In this document: piece by piece, positions 27,101 to 38,400 of the stretch
Numbering within the stretch: position 1 is the stretch's first letter
How the letters are laid out: the number at the start of each line of letters is the position of its first letter
NCBI GenBank assembly: GCA_036583965.1
Contig: JAZBQD010000030.1
Span: forward strand, 108,474,662-108,538,661
Reading direction: 5' to 3'
DNA length: 64,000 nt
Origin: Prunella strophiata
Lineage: Eukaryota; Chordata; Aves; Passeriformes; Prunellidae
Notes under the pieces: model-generated
What the model saw: the letters and a program-made list of their open reading frames with translations, nothing else
Told to the model about the DNA's origin: nothing
Databases searched by the model: none
Program-made: the position numbers and the translations under genes

Positions 27101-28114
27101 GGACAGTGGCTGTTTTTCACACATGGCTTCATTTAGGAGTTATGGCCTGGGCACGTGGGTGTACACAACACACAAACCCTGCTGGGCAAAGATTTTGCCA
27201 TGATTTGAGCGTGACAAGCTGAGCATACATCAGGGATGGGAGATTCCATGGCCAAATCACCCTCCTATCTTCCATCCCAGATGGGAAGGAGGTGTCTTTT
27301 CTGTACCTGCCTCTATCTCTGTACTATGTCAGTACCTCTCAGGCAGAAATGGAGATGTGCTGAGTACACACCCATAGAATAAACTGCATTTTATTCCTTT
27401 TTTCAATTCCCAAAATAAGGCTGGGAAATTATCTTTCTGTGCATGGACTTTCTGCAAGCTGGCAAAGAGGCTAAATTAACTGCATACATTATTCATTGCA
27501 AATTATTCACTCTATGCAGCACATACTGATTGTTTAGAAAATTCATTCTTTCTGTCCTAGAAATGTCACTGGCTGTAACTCCTTACCTCATCATTGACAA
27601 ATTCTGTTGATTGCTTGACTAGTTGCTTTAACTAATCCAGGATTATGGTTTGCAAGAATAATAACAGCCACTTCTCTAGCACTTTGCACATGAGGATCCC
27701 AAAACATGATTTCAAAATGCTAATTAATCCCCAGAGCACCTGGGAGATGAAGTATTCCTACCCTTATAGCAGATTTGAGGCACTTGAACCTTGTTGGGGT
27801 GTGGGAAGTCATTCTGCTGACTCACACAAGCTGCTGGGTCAGGTGGGGATCATTAGCTCCAACCAGACAAGAAAAAAGCCAGGTGTTAAAAAGAGAGGGA
27901 GGGAAAGAAAGGAAATTTTAAAAGGGGAGGTGGGAAGGGTGAATGAATCATTTGGTTTCACAGTCTTGTTCTTAGTGTAGTTGTTGAGGTATCTGAATAA
28001 ATTACAGTTAAAGGGGAAAAAGCCCTTCCAGCTGGACTCACTAAGCTGAATCCATCAGGCCTTTCTCCACTTGTTTTTCAGGGTGTGTGTCCTGACTTGC
28101 CCACATCAGCAGTC
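18191..28114. other. Non-coding unique DNA, no gene recognised
   Basis: Nearly 10 kb without a recognisable exon, RNA gene or intact repeat. The longest frame, 22530-23033 on minus (167 codons), has no domain, signal peptide or low-complexity bias that I recognise, and another minus frame overlaps it. A 14-bp unit (CAGTGGTGTTTGGT) is repeated at about 23434-23461. T runs lie at about 19486-19502 and 26125-26140. Confidence 0.55.
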
Positions 28115-28625
28115 TGGGGTGGGCTGACCCTGGCTGGGTGCCAGGCACCCACCAAAACCACTCCCCTCCTCAGCTGGGCTGGGGAGAGAAAATATGAAAG
28201 CTTCATGAGTTGAGATGAGGACAGGGAGAGATCACTTACTAAATACTGTCACAGACTGAACTTGGAGATATTAACTGAATTTATTACCAAAATAATCAGA
28301 GCAAGATAATGAGAAGTCAAATATATCTTAAAAACACCTTCCTCCCACCCCTTCCTGCTTCCCAGCTCACCCTCCTGCCCCCAGTGGCACAGGGAGATGG
28401 GGAATGGGGTTATGGTCAGTTCATCACTCTGTTCCTGCCACTGCTCAGGGAGAGGAGCCCTTCCCCTGCTCCAGTGGGGGATCCCTCCCATGGGAGACAG
28501 CTCTCCATGGACTTCTGCAATGTCCCATCCCATGGGCAACAGCTCTCCTCAGACTGGTCCAGCATGGGTACAACTTTTCCATGGGGTGCAGTCCTTCAGG
28601 CCAGCTGGAGCTGCTGGGTGTGCAG
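28115..28625 (-). mobile_element. Endogenous retrovirus LTR-like fragment, minus strand
   Basis: From memory this resembles a widespread avian LTR family: the plus strand reads TGGGGTGGGCTGACCCTGGC, then ACTCCCCTCCTCAGCTGGGC, then GACAGGGAGAGATCACTTAC, and then enters a Pro/Gly-coding tandem region. On the minus strand it carries an AATAAA signal (plus-strand TTTATT at 28280-28285) about 165 bp before the presumed 3' terminus. The left edge at 28115 would give a minus-strand end of CCCCA. The right edge is not resolved, and the promoter half of the LTR seems to be missing or decayed. No retroviral coding sequence is adjacent. The 118- and 99-codon frames across it come from the tandem units and are not genes. 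Confidence 0.55.
28468..28602. repeat. Degenerate tandem repeat, units of about 42-48 bp
   Basis: Three diverged units start at 28468, 28513 and 28555. Each has a CTCCAGT/TCCAGCATGGG-type start, a CCCATGGG or CCATGGGG core and a CAGTC/CAGCTCTCC end. They lie inside the LTR-like fragment, and such internal repetition is usual for the avian LTR family it resembles. Confidence 0.6.
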
Positions 28626-31093
28626 TGACCACTTGTTTTGGACATCTGCATGTTTGGTGCCCTGAGAGATTCTTGCCCAAAAATGGAGTTATTTGATGGC
28701 TGGATGAAGAAACTGTTTTATCACCCAAACTGGTGAATGTGATAGCCTGGCAAACAGGTCAAGGATTTCCTTGCCTTTCTAGGTAGCAGAATAACTACAT
28801 GGGAGTATTAAAAGCTGTGTGCTGGAGCCAGGTGTTCTTTGACTGGTGGAAGGACTAATGGGAGAAGAGTTTTCCTGGATATACACATCACTTATGAACT
28901 TTCACTGTTGTCTGTGGGGAAACTGAGGTATACAAGGCAAGAGGAACTTATTCACTCACTGAAGCATCAGGAGATGGGAAGATTTGGGTACTATCTTTGT
29001 ATCTTTCATGAGCAACTTGTGATATTTTATATTTATCCTGCATTTGTTGCTCTTTTAAGACATCATGTGGAATGGCAGCTAAGGACTGAGCTGAGAGAGG
29101 GTAGCTCTGAAAGTGAAGCATGTTGTGCTCTGCAGCAAAGGAACATGGAGCAAAACCACCAAGTAACCTGGATTTCCTGTCTGTGAGTGTTTCTGCTGAA
29201 AGCAAAGAGCAGGGCTCTGAGCAGAGGCACACAAATGTGTGTTATTCCTTTAAAGGTAAAGCAGAACTGGACATTTAGGTGAAACAAATGTTACTAAGGC
29301 TGGATAATTTAATGTATGCCAAGGAGGAGGGTAATGAAATGACTCTTATCAGTGCCTTTGTGTAAAAGTGTGCAGTATGGCTGTCAGCATTTGTGCTCTG
29401 AAAATGTAATTACCATCTCAAGAACCAAATCCAGACAACCAACAAACACAGGCAGAATGGCAGGGCACAGTTCATGGCTGTAAGCAGCAGTACGTGGATG
29501 CTAATGTTGTTCTGGAACTGAAGTTCTTTTAAAAAAGAAGGGGAAAAATCAACAAATAAGCCTTGAAAGTCAAGAGCACTCATCATTCAAGTCAAAAAAC
29601 AATAGACTGCCTAGCAGGGACATTTAAACAGAAAGAGTGTGACACACAAAACTTACACATTGCTGCAGGTTCCACTGCAGAGCCCTGTGGCATTGATTTG
29701 ATTAAATAAGAGCAGTAGGGGTGCAGAGAACTGCTGCTTAAATTTTTGGTAAAGTATCCTTGCCAGCCTTCATTGATATAAAAATAAAGGACTGACTGGG
29801 TCCATATGACCTAATTCTATTCTTCTTTGCACCAGCAAACGAAGGAATTGCTTTCTGGAGGTTAATGGCTTTAGACTTGCATGTAAATGAGGGGAAAATC
29901 TGATCTTAAATCTCAAGGAAGCAGAAAGTCGTGACAGGATTTAGCACAGTCCTCTTCCACAGGGGCTGGCAGGGAGGGATTGTGCAATTAGAGGAGCCTT
30001 TAGCAGTGCCATTCATTCTGCAATTGTCCTCCTGTTTCAGTGAGGAGAGGGTGAGGATTTGAGGGGGAAGAAGGAGGTGGCTGTGGATGGGACTCTGTGA
30101 AGGGCTGTCCCACATCCCCCTGGGTGGTGTTTGTGCTGTCCCTTCCAGACAATGTTTTTCAGGCCAAGTTGCTTGGCTGTCTGTGCTGACTCACCTTGGA
30201 GAACACCTGAGCCATGTGAGAATGTCCTGGGGGGACTCAGAGGGAGCCTGGAGTAAATATGATCAGCAGTGAGCTCCTCAAGCCTCAGTGACAGCTCTGG
30301 CTTTCTGAGACCCCAAACACATCACCCCACAATGGAGCAGGTGATTGTATGACCCTATTCCCCCATTGGCAGGACTCTTCAAAGCCTTACCAAGGTGGAA
30401 GGGGAGCAGGATGCTGGACCAGGAGCCTGCCCTCCCATGAAGGAATCCTATGTTGGACCTGCAGGAACACATCCAGATGTTGTTGTGCCCCTGTGCTGAT
30501 GAGGGAAGAGCAACATGGGCAGAAAGGACCAGCCACAGCTGCCCATCCTCACCTTCAGCTCCCCCAAGTTAGATGTCCCAGAATGGTTTTTTGCTGGTTT
30601 CTCTTTGCTTGGGTCTCTCCCTCAGCCCCTGGCTGGTGGCACTGTGCCACTTCTGGGTGGGCACCAGAGCTGCTCCCTACGTGCAGAGCTCACAGATTCC
30701 TGCAGGCAGGGCAGGCTCTGGTGTCCAGGAGATGCAAGCCCTGCCTTGTGCTGTCCTGCACCTCTCTGTCACCTGGGTGAGCCCAAATACAAACCAGAGA
30801 GGCTGAACAGCTACTCTGAGCTTTGGAAACAGGGAGAAATGCTGTAATTTTCCTGTTCAAAGGGCAGAGAAAACAACAGCATGTTGCCTATGGATATCAG
30901 ATATCTGAAAAACCAAGTGCAGCCCTGGTGTAGCTTTATGGGCTTCAGCAGAATTAACCTGGGATCAATGGCAGGCAGGAAGTAAAAATTTTCTGGTGGG
31001 AGCTCTTAAGGGCACACATGTTTGCCCCTGTGGAGTGGATAATGTGTTTCTGATGTTTTGTCACCTGCAAGCTCAAAGATGGTCTGGGGCTGG
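28626..31093. other. Non-coding DNA left of the CATC array
   Basis: No exon or repeat recognised. The GC content is higher at 30000-30830, where a 143-codon frame (30349-30780) and two others overlap on the same strand in different frames. None shows a known domain, so I do not call a gene. Confidence 0.5.
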
Positions 31094-32862
31094 CATCCGT
31101 CCATCCACCCATCCATCCCATCCATCCATCCATCCATCCATCCATCCATCCATCCATCCATCCATCCATCCATCCATCCATCCATCCATCCATCCATCCA
31201 TCCATCCATCCATCCATCCATCATCCATCCATCCATCATCCATCCATCCATCCATCCATCCATCCATCCATCCATCCACCCATCATCCATCCATCATCCA
31301 TCCATCCATCATCCACCCATCCATCATCCACCCATCCATCCATCCATCCATCCACCCATCCATCCATCCATCCATCCACCCATCCACCCATCCATCCATC
31401 CATCCATCCATCCCATATCCATCCATCATCCATCCATCCCACCCTCCATCCATCCATCCACCCATCCACCCATCCATCCATCCATGCCATCCATCCATCC
31501 ATCCACCATCCATTCCATCATCCATCCATCCATCCATCATCCATCATCCAGTCCACCATCCATCCATCCATCCATCCATCCATCCATCCATCCATCTCAT
31601 CCATCCCCATCCATCCATCCATCCATCCATACCATCCATCCATCCATCCATCCATCAATCCAATCCCATCCATCCATCCATCCATCATCCATCCATCCAT
31701 CCATCCATTCCATCCAGTCCATCATCCATCCATCCATCCATTCATCCATTCATCCATCCATCCTCCATCCATCCTCCATCATCCATCCATCCATCCATCA
31801 TCCATCCATCCTCCATCCATCATCCTCCATCCTCCATCCATCCCCTCCATTCCATCCATCCATCCATCCTCCTCCATCCATCCATCATCCATCCATCCAT
31901 CACATCCATCCATCCATCATCCTCCATCATCCATCCATCCATGCCATCCATCCATCCATCCATCCATCCATCCTCCATCCATACCATCATCCATCCATCA
32001 TCATCCATCCTCCATCCTCCATCCATCCATACCATCCATCCATCATCCATTCCATCCATCCATCCATCCTCCATCCATCATCCACCATCCATCCATCCAT
32101 CCATCCATCCATCCTCCATCCATCATCCATCCATCATCATCATCCATCCATCAATCCATCCATCCTCCATCCATCCATCATCCATCCATCCATCATCCAT
32201 CCTCCATCCATCCTCCATCCATCCATCAATCCATCATCCATCCATCAATCCATCCATCCATACCATCCATCCATCCATCCTCATCCATCCATCATCCATC
32301 CTCCATCCATCATCCATCCATCATCCATTCCATCATCCATCCATCCATGCCATCCTCAGGGGAGTGCGGGCGTCCCTCATCATGGGGGGGGGGGGGGGCC
32401 ATCATCCATCCATCCATCCACCATCCATCCATCCAGCCATCCATCCATCCATCATCCATCATCCATCATCCATGCCATCCATCCATCCATAACCATCCAT
32501 CCATCCATCATCCATCCATCCATCCATCCATCCAGCCATCATCCATCCATCATCCATCCATCCATCCACCATCCATCCATCCATCCATCAATCCATCCAT
32601 CCATCATCCATCCATCCATCCATCCATCCATCATCCATCCATCCATCCATCCTCCATCCATCCATTCCATCCATCCATCATCCATGCCATCCATCCATCC
32701 ATCCATCATCATCCATCCATCCATCCTCCATCCATCCATCACATCATCCATCCATCCATCCATCCATCCATCCCCATCATCCATCCATCCATCCATCCAT
32801 CCATCCATCCATCCATCCATCCATCCATCCATCCATCCATCCATCCATCCATCCATCCATCC
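31094..32862. repeat. CATC/CCATC simple-sequence array, 1.77 kb
   Basis: An uninterrupted field of ATCC tetranucleotides (GGAT on the other strand), mixed with single-base-shorter ATC units and occasional CACC, CTCC and CATTCC variants. Both ends are pure: about 26 tetramers at 31119-31222 and about 20 at 32780-32862. The middle is a patchwork of 3-, 4- and 5-base units. One non-repeat island sits at about 32350-32398. Because a 4-bp unit read in triplets gives the same His-Pro-Ser-Ile cycle in all three frames, the array stays open over hundreds of codons whatever its indels. The resulting 498- and 629-codon plus frames, and the Met-Asp-Gly-Trp frames on minus, are artefacts. Confidence 0.97.
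32350..32398. other. GC-rich island with G15 run inside the CATC array
   Basis: A short non-repeat segment (CCATCCTCAGGGGAGTGCGG and onward) interrupts the array and ends in 15 consecutive G at 32384-32398, after which the CATC repeat resumes. It contains two CpGs, unusual in this CpG-poor window. It may be residual ancestral sequence, an insertion or gap-filling product, or an assembly or base-calling artefact in a hard-to-read array. Confidence 0.8.
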
Positions 32863-33942
32863 TTTTCCTGGAAAAGGAGATGCATATCCTTCGGAGCCTG
32901 AGCCCCTGGGGTCTGTGCAGCTGGGGAGGCAGCACCAGGGCAAATGAGCCTGAGGTGTTTCTCCTCCAGGAGAGGGCTGGGATGCAGAAGTGAGGACAGA
33001 GAAGAATGTGTAATCAAAGCCCATTCTGTCAGCTCTGCTGTGCAGCTTCAGGGCCCCAAAAATGACATTTCCCATGTAAAATTTCATTCATTCTTCAGGA
33101 GAGGAAAAAAAAAATATTCTGGCATTTGCTTACATGATCTAGGATTTTATTTACCTTAATCTGTTACTTCATTTGCTCTCTGTTTGCTGCCTCTCACCTC
33201 TTTTGTATGTTTTGCTTCTTGCTTAATTTCTTAATGAAATGTGATTTCCACAGTTTTCTGGCTTCTTCAAATCATCAACAAAAACCTGGCATGGCTTGTT
33301 TTTAAAGACTTCCAACTAATATACTTGTAAAATAACTTTAATCAATGCTACCTCTTGGGGAATCCTAAGTAATTGCTAGAATACAACTAATTATTTTGCT
33401 GTTACTTTACCATTCAGTCATTACTCTTCAGTGTAGTTGTAACTTTTGCTAAATATTAGCTCTCTGATGAGCACCCCTGTTATGCTGGGTTTTTTCCTCA
33501 AGAAAATGTGTAATTTACTTAATTAGTTCCATTCATCTGTTTAACTCCTTTGCTGCCACATTACCACTTCTGAGAACATTTGGCATTTCTAACTTAAAAG
33601 CCTGAGAGGAACCTCCTGAGGAAGAAGTAGATGGTTTCAGCTTTGTGAGTTCTTACTGCAGGGGAAATGGTCAGTACCCTTTTCCTAAAGGATAAACCCC
33701 CAAAATACCAATGGTTTTTGTATCTCAGGAGGTTCAGAAAAGGACAGGGTGAATATTATTTTCTGAATATTATTCAGAAAAGCTGGGGGGTGGTGGTGGG
33801 AGGGGGAGTGTTGGGTGTTGTGCTGTGGCAGTGAGAATATTTGGGTTTTTTCAAGCTGGTTGAATGCAGAATTTTGCTGGTGTTGGTACCTCTGCTTAAA
33901 ATTAAGCATAACTTCTTTTTCCTCATACTTTAGACTAATGGA
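32863..33942. other. Non-coding unique DNA, no gene recognised
   Basis: The 3' flank of the array returns abruptly to ordinary unique sequence, then AT-rich DNA with short A and T runs. No exon, RNA gene or transposable element is recognised. Confidence 0.6.
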
Positions 33943-34290
33943 ACCATGGAACAGCTCAGGTAAGAAGGAACCTTGAGGAGATCATCTGGTCCAGCCTTCC
34001 ATGGGGATGGGAGCCTAGATGAGGTTATTTAACTCCCTGTCCACGTCTCTTGGGAGGTTGTTCCAGTGAGTGATTTGATTTCTAATGCTGAAAAGATTCC
34101 TCTCTTACACTGAGATGAAATCTCTTGTCTTGCAGCTTGGAACTGTAGCCCCTTGTCTTCTCCATGTGGCTCCTTCTGAGGAAGAGCTTCAGGTCTCTCT
34201 GTAGCTGCTCTCCAAATCATGAAATACAGGGACAGGCTTCCTCTGAGACTTCTCCAGAGAAAATAGACCTAACTCTAGTAAAGACAAAGG
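33943..34290 (-). mobile_element. Old, diverged CR1 LINE 3' end, minus strand
   Basis: The plus strand reads GGAACCTTGAGGAGATCATC and TCCAGCCTTCC near 33970-34000, the reverse complement of a CR1 3' untranslated end. Further right, the antisense of the ORF2 C-terminal region is still recognisable: TTGGGAGGTTGTTCCAGTGA, ACACTGAGATGAAATCTCTT and the GGAACTGTAGCCCCTTGTCT block. There are many substitutions and indels, the reading frame is broken and the octamer tail is lost. It is clearly an older CR1 lineage than the copies at 8084 and 17969. Confidence 0.8.
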
Positions 34291-34969
34291 CAACAAATGT
34301 ATTGAGACTTCTGCCTTACCAGCATTATGATGTTTCCCTGCCCCATCAGCACTGGACCTGTGTCTTCATTTACTGCCCACGGATCTGAAGATCCCTTGCT
34401 TCTTTACTTGGCATCCTTGGCCAATTTCAGTTCTAGATGAGCATCAGACTTCCTGTCTAGGAAACTGATGAAGTTTTAGAAGCCATTTCATACCATTAAA
34501 AATGTATTTAGCTGTATCAATTGCAATGTATTACCTTTTGTTATCCATATCCAAATCCAAAGATTCTATAAAATACACTTTTCCCTCTGCTCTAGCCTTG
34601 GCTTTTGCCTGTGTGCAGTGAGGTGGTGTGTGCTTAGGCACTGTCACTTGGAGTAGCCTGTGGCAGTTCATTATTGTTACTATTGCAATCATTATATTAG
34701 TAAAGCAAAGCTATCACTAAGGTCTGCAATGCTAGCAGAAGCTTCTTGCAATTTATTTAATACTGGGTACTGACAGGTAATAATGGCTTGAAGAAGTGCT
34801 CATAAAGGACACTTTCCCCCCTAACCTGGTTAGAAAGGTTCTTATGAAATTATTGCAAGAACTGTATCTTATTCAGATTCTGTAAAATAAGAGATTCTAC
34901 CTGTAATGTAGGAGTGTGGGTTTTTTTTCCCCTTACCAAGTCTCTGCTGACCTTTTTAGGATTATTTCC
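34291..34969. other. Non-coding unique DNA, no gene recognised
   Basis: AT-rich sequence with T/C tracts near 34920. Nothing recognised. Confidence 0.6.
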
Positions 34970-35578
34970 ACCTGGATTGCACATCAATGCACCTGGGCAG
35001 CACCACAAACTACACAAGCCCCCAGTGTTGTAATGAGTTTCTAGATTTTGTAATAGTTTTGTTTTTGTATCCCCTTATTTTCTCCCTAATGGTTTATCCC
35101 AGATTGTATCCCCCCACTCTAAACCATTCCCAACTCCCTGCCCTGGCTCTCTGTTTGTCACTCAGCATCCCATCCCAAGTTCTGGAAAGTTCTGTCCAAG
35201 TCATTGTGTGATCAGTCAGAGGCCAAGGTTCAACCCCCTCAAGTGTTACCCTATCTGCCATCCCAAATGTCCATATTTTAGTGTCACATCCCTTGGGAAT
35301 TCCTTTATTGCTCAGTGAATGTTATCTACTTTTTGGTGTCCACCTCCCTTTCAATGTAACCTGGGACTGTGTTGGTAATTCCATAATTCCAGCACTTCTT
35401 TCCTCAGTGATTCATGGGATTATAATAATAGCAACCCTGACTGGCATTATCTCCCCATATTTGGGGACAAGGGGGAGAAAAATGCTACTGGTCACATTTG
35501 CAGGATAAGGGGAGGGGAGAAATTTGTCCTCCTGTGGGATGTTATGGTTACCAATAGCAAAAATAAAAAAAAAAAATT
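34970..35578 (+). other. Unidentified segment ending in an A-rich tract, candidate interspersed repeat
   Basis: The segment has a look different from its flanks: pyrimidine-rich blocks such as CCCCTTATTTTCTCCCTAAT and CCAGATTGTATCCCCCCAC. It ends in an A-rich tract at 35559-35576. The string TGTAATGAG at 35029 is the same 9-mer that begins the presumed minus-strand LTR at 57000, so a degraded LTR start is possible. However, I find no TATA box, no internal AATAAA and no target site duplication. The 74- and 75-codon frames have hydrophobic stretches but no recognisable domain. I cannot name it. Confidence 0.3.
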
Positions 35579-38224
35579 GAAATATTGATGGAATTTCTCA
35601 TGCACCTGGCATTTTCTGTAGTGCTCTGGAAAACTCTAGGTGGTTTAGTTGTCATCTGTACAGGATCTATTGTAAAAAGTCCTCCTTTTAGACATTCTCA
35701 ATCTCTACTTAATGAAGAGACAGGCATCATGAGAGTGGTTTGTAACAAATTTATTAGCCAGTCATATGCATTTAATTAATGTATAGCTCTGTATTCTACT
35801 TGCAGGCTAAATTAATAAGGAACAGAAACAGATGGATGCTTTTATCTTGCTGAAAATGAAGACACACTTAATTTTCTCTGCTGCTGATGTAATTCCAGAC
35901 TGATCTGCTGCCAGAGGTTCTGGTGGTAGATTTGCCTGCTGAATTTTTTAAGGTGTAAAGAGCATTTGGATCAAGCCTGGCTAGGAGTGGGGGCACTTCA
36001 TTAATTCCCTGGGTGAAGAGCCTGCCTCACCTGCCCTCTCCTTTACCTCCAAGGGTTGTTTAAAGTGTTTTCCTTAGCATGTGGAGAAAGCTAAACTGGG
36101 AAGGCAAGGAGCCAGTCAGGTGTTTGTGCCTGGAAAATGCAGGCTGTGTGTGACCTAAATAATCACCTGCCAAGGTCAGGTGGGGCTGGCAGATCTCCCT
36201 GTCACCTCAGCAGCTGCACACAGTGATCCTCTCTAATGCCTTGTGTGGTGTTACTGGAGTTACTCAGCATCCCAGCAGCAGCTTTGATCTGATTACTGCA
36301 GCCCAGCCAGGGCTTCCACAGGAATCAGCCATGGGATGCTTTGGAGTGTGTCAACCTAACATTAAGTAGCTACAGGTGGCCTTTTGCTGTTAGAAGGGTA
36401 AAAAATGTGATTTCATTTTGCTGAATCCTCCTGGGATTGCACACTGTGGGCAACATGATCCCTGAGAATGCATTTGTGTTCTCTTTAGCCTCAAAGTCAC
36501 AAATCATCCATTGTTTTCTCTGTCACCTGCATGTCAAGATGTTCAAATAGAAAGGGCAAGGCTCTGCAGTTATATTAATACAAAATCAGAACAAGACCCA
36601 AGAATATCAGCATTTTCTAGTGCTTACCTAAGGAAGAAGTGTCTCAAAGTGTAGATGGCACACCACACCAGAGAACAAGTAAGTCACTTTGAGCAGAGCT
36701 GAGCAGATACTCTATTTCTTTCCAGCCTTTGCCTACCCAAACCACTCCCCCAAACCAAAACCAAACAACAACAACAACAAAAATCAAACCAAGAGACCCA
36801 AGAAAACACCCAAACCCCCAAGTAATGAGTAGTCAGGTCTACCAAAGCATTGTCACTTGCATAAAAACCATTTTCTCTTAATTTCCTCCCCTGTTCTCAC
36901 AGTCAAACTCAAAATTATTTTTAAACTGGAAGACTTAAGAAAGCTAGTTGTTTACTTTCCATACACAGTATTTGTCATAGTCTGACAGTTTACAAAATTT
37001 GTATGTTTGGATGAAATGGCTTTTTTTCTTACAGGAAATTTCCAACCTGTTCCAAATTTTTAGTTAAGTGGCTGCAGCATGTGAAGCAGTGTGTTTTATT
37101 TAGTTTTTCTGTCAGGTGCTGCTCCTAATGGAGCTGTGCAATGGGCTATTCATTTGTGAGCCTTAAGTGTTTTTCTGGAGACAATAAAAAAAGGAAGGAA
37201 GCATCAAACAACAGGAATAGGAACAATGAGATTTCAGTAAGGGGAAAGGGCAAAATCACTGGGCCTGGGAACACTGCCACCATTAAAATACAAAAGAAAG
37301 CATATGGTGAACTGTGACACAATATTCTGTATAATCAGATAATTTAGCAAGATTTAGTGGGTTGCTTTATGGCTGAAGCATGGAATAGAGCAATAATTAT
37401 TAATCTGTCACTTCCATTGACTTTGACTACACGGGACAATTGCTGCTTGATCTACTCTGCAAATCCAGACTGGTCACATTCTCACTTAAACTGTGCTAAT
37501 TCAGGTTGTCAGAAGCTCAGATTAATTGGTCCTAGGGATGCCCTGCCATGTCTGCTTTCCTCTGACAATGTCTCCTCTGCTTAGGGCTGGGAGACAGGAA
37601 TGGGAGCTGCAGTGATGCCTCAGCTCTGCTCCAGGAGCTACAAAGCAAAGGAAGCCTTGGATGACTAAACAAATGCAACAGTCCCCGCCCTGAGGTGACC
37701 CAGATCCATCCTAATGCTGGAAAGGCCTTGGCTGTGGTGAGGAGATGACAGATATCTCCATCTTTTCCATTGGAACATCTCCCAGCATTATTTTCAGTGC
37801 TGGATGTAGCTTTGGATATCTCACACACACCCCTGGTTGTGTCCTATGAAGTGTTTGAATCACTGATAAAAAGGTTTTGCTCTTTTTCTTTGCCATTTCA
37901 CAGGTTTTCCTAGAATCCCTTTTGATGATTTCCACCATACATTGTCTACAAAACCTCAAAAATTCCTCCTCCCCCCCTTCTTTTCTTCCTGCCCCTCTAT
38001 TTTCTTCTCCCACTCTTTCTAGGAGCACACTGTGTTCTGCATGGATTTAAAGCCCTGCTATGAGATTTCATGCTTCAAGTTCATTGCTGCTTACTCATGA
38101 ACCAGGCAAGAGCTGAGTAATTCACCTTTACAGAGCTCCTGACACCCAGGGGGACCAAAAGACTGAGAATGGCATCACCAACAAGGTGACTTCTGAGGCA
38201 CCAGAGCATTAAATCTGTTTTCCT
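35579..38224. other. Non-coding unique DNA, no gene recognised
   Basis: No exon or transposable element recognised. A short A/C-rich low-complexity patch (CAACAACAACAACAA and similar) lies at about 36740-36825. Confidence 0.55.
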
Positions 38225-38400
38225 GGTGGCAGTGTTTTTAGCAGGGGTTTTTAGTAGGGGTGAGGTTTGTGGTGGTTTTTTAGTGTGGTTTTTGGGGGGC
38301 TTTTTTGTTTGTTTGGTTTGGTTTTGCCTTGGGGTTTGCTTGTTGTTTTTTTTTTGGTGAGGTTTTGTTTGTTTGTTTGTTTTTTAATGTAGGGTTCCTG
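38225..38400 (+). repeat. G/T-rich low-complexity tract
   Basis: About 175 bp made almost only of T and G, with GTTTGTTTGTTT units and several G runs (for example a G6 near 38294). Such tracts often arise by slippage from A-rich or T-rich tails. No coding sense. Confidence 0.85.

Noticed and set aside
30349..30847. 143- and 110-codon overlapping frames
   Set aside because: Two registers are open at once in a GC-rich, stop-poor patch; neither shows a known domain.
31058..32947. 629-codon and 498-codon open frames rich in His, Pro, Ser and Ile
   Set aside because: Pure product of the CATC array, which has no stop codons in any frame; no codon pattern, domain or transcript evidence.
30954..33087. 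Minus-strand frames rich in Met-Asp-Gly-Trp, up to 182 codons
   Set aside because: The complement of the same array; translation of GGAT repeats.
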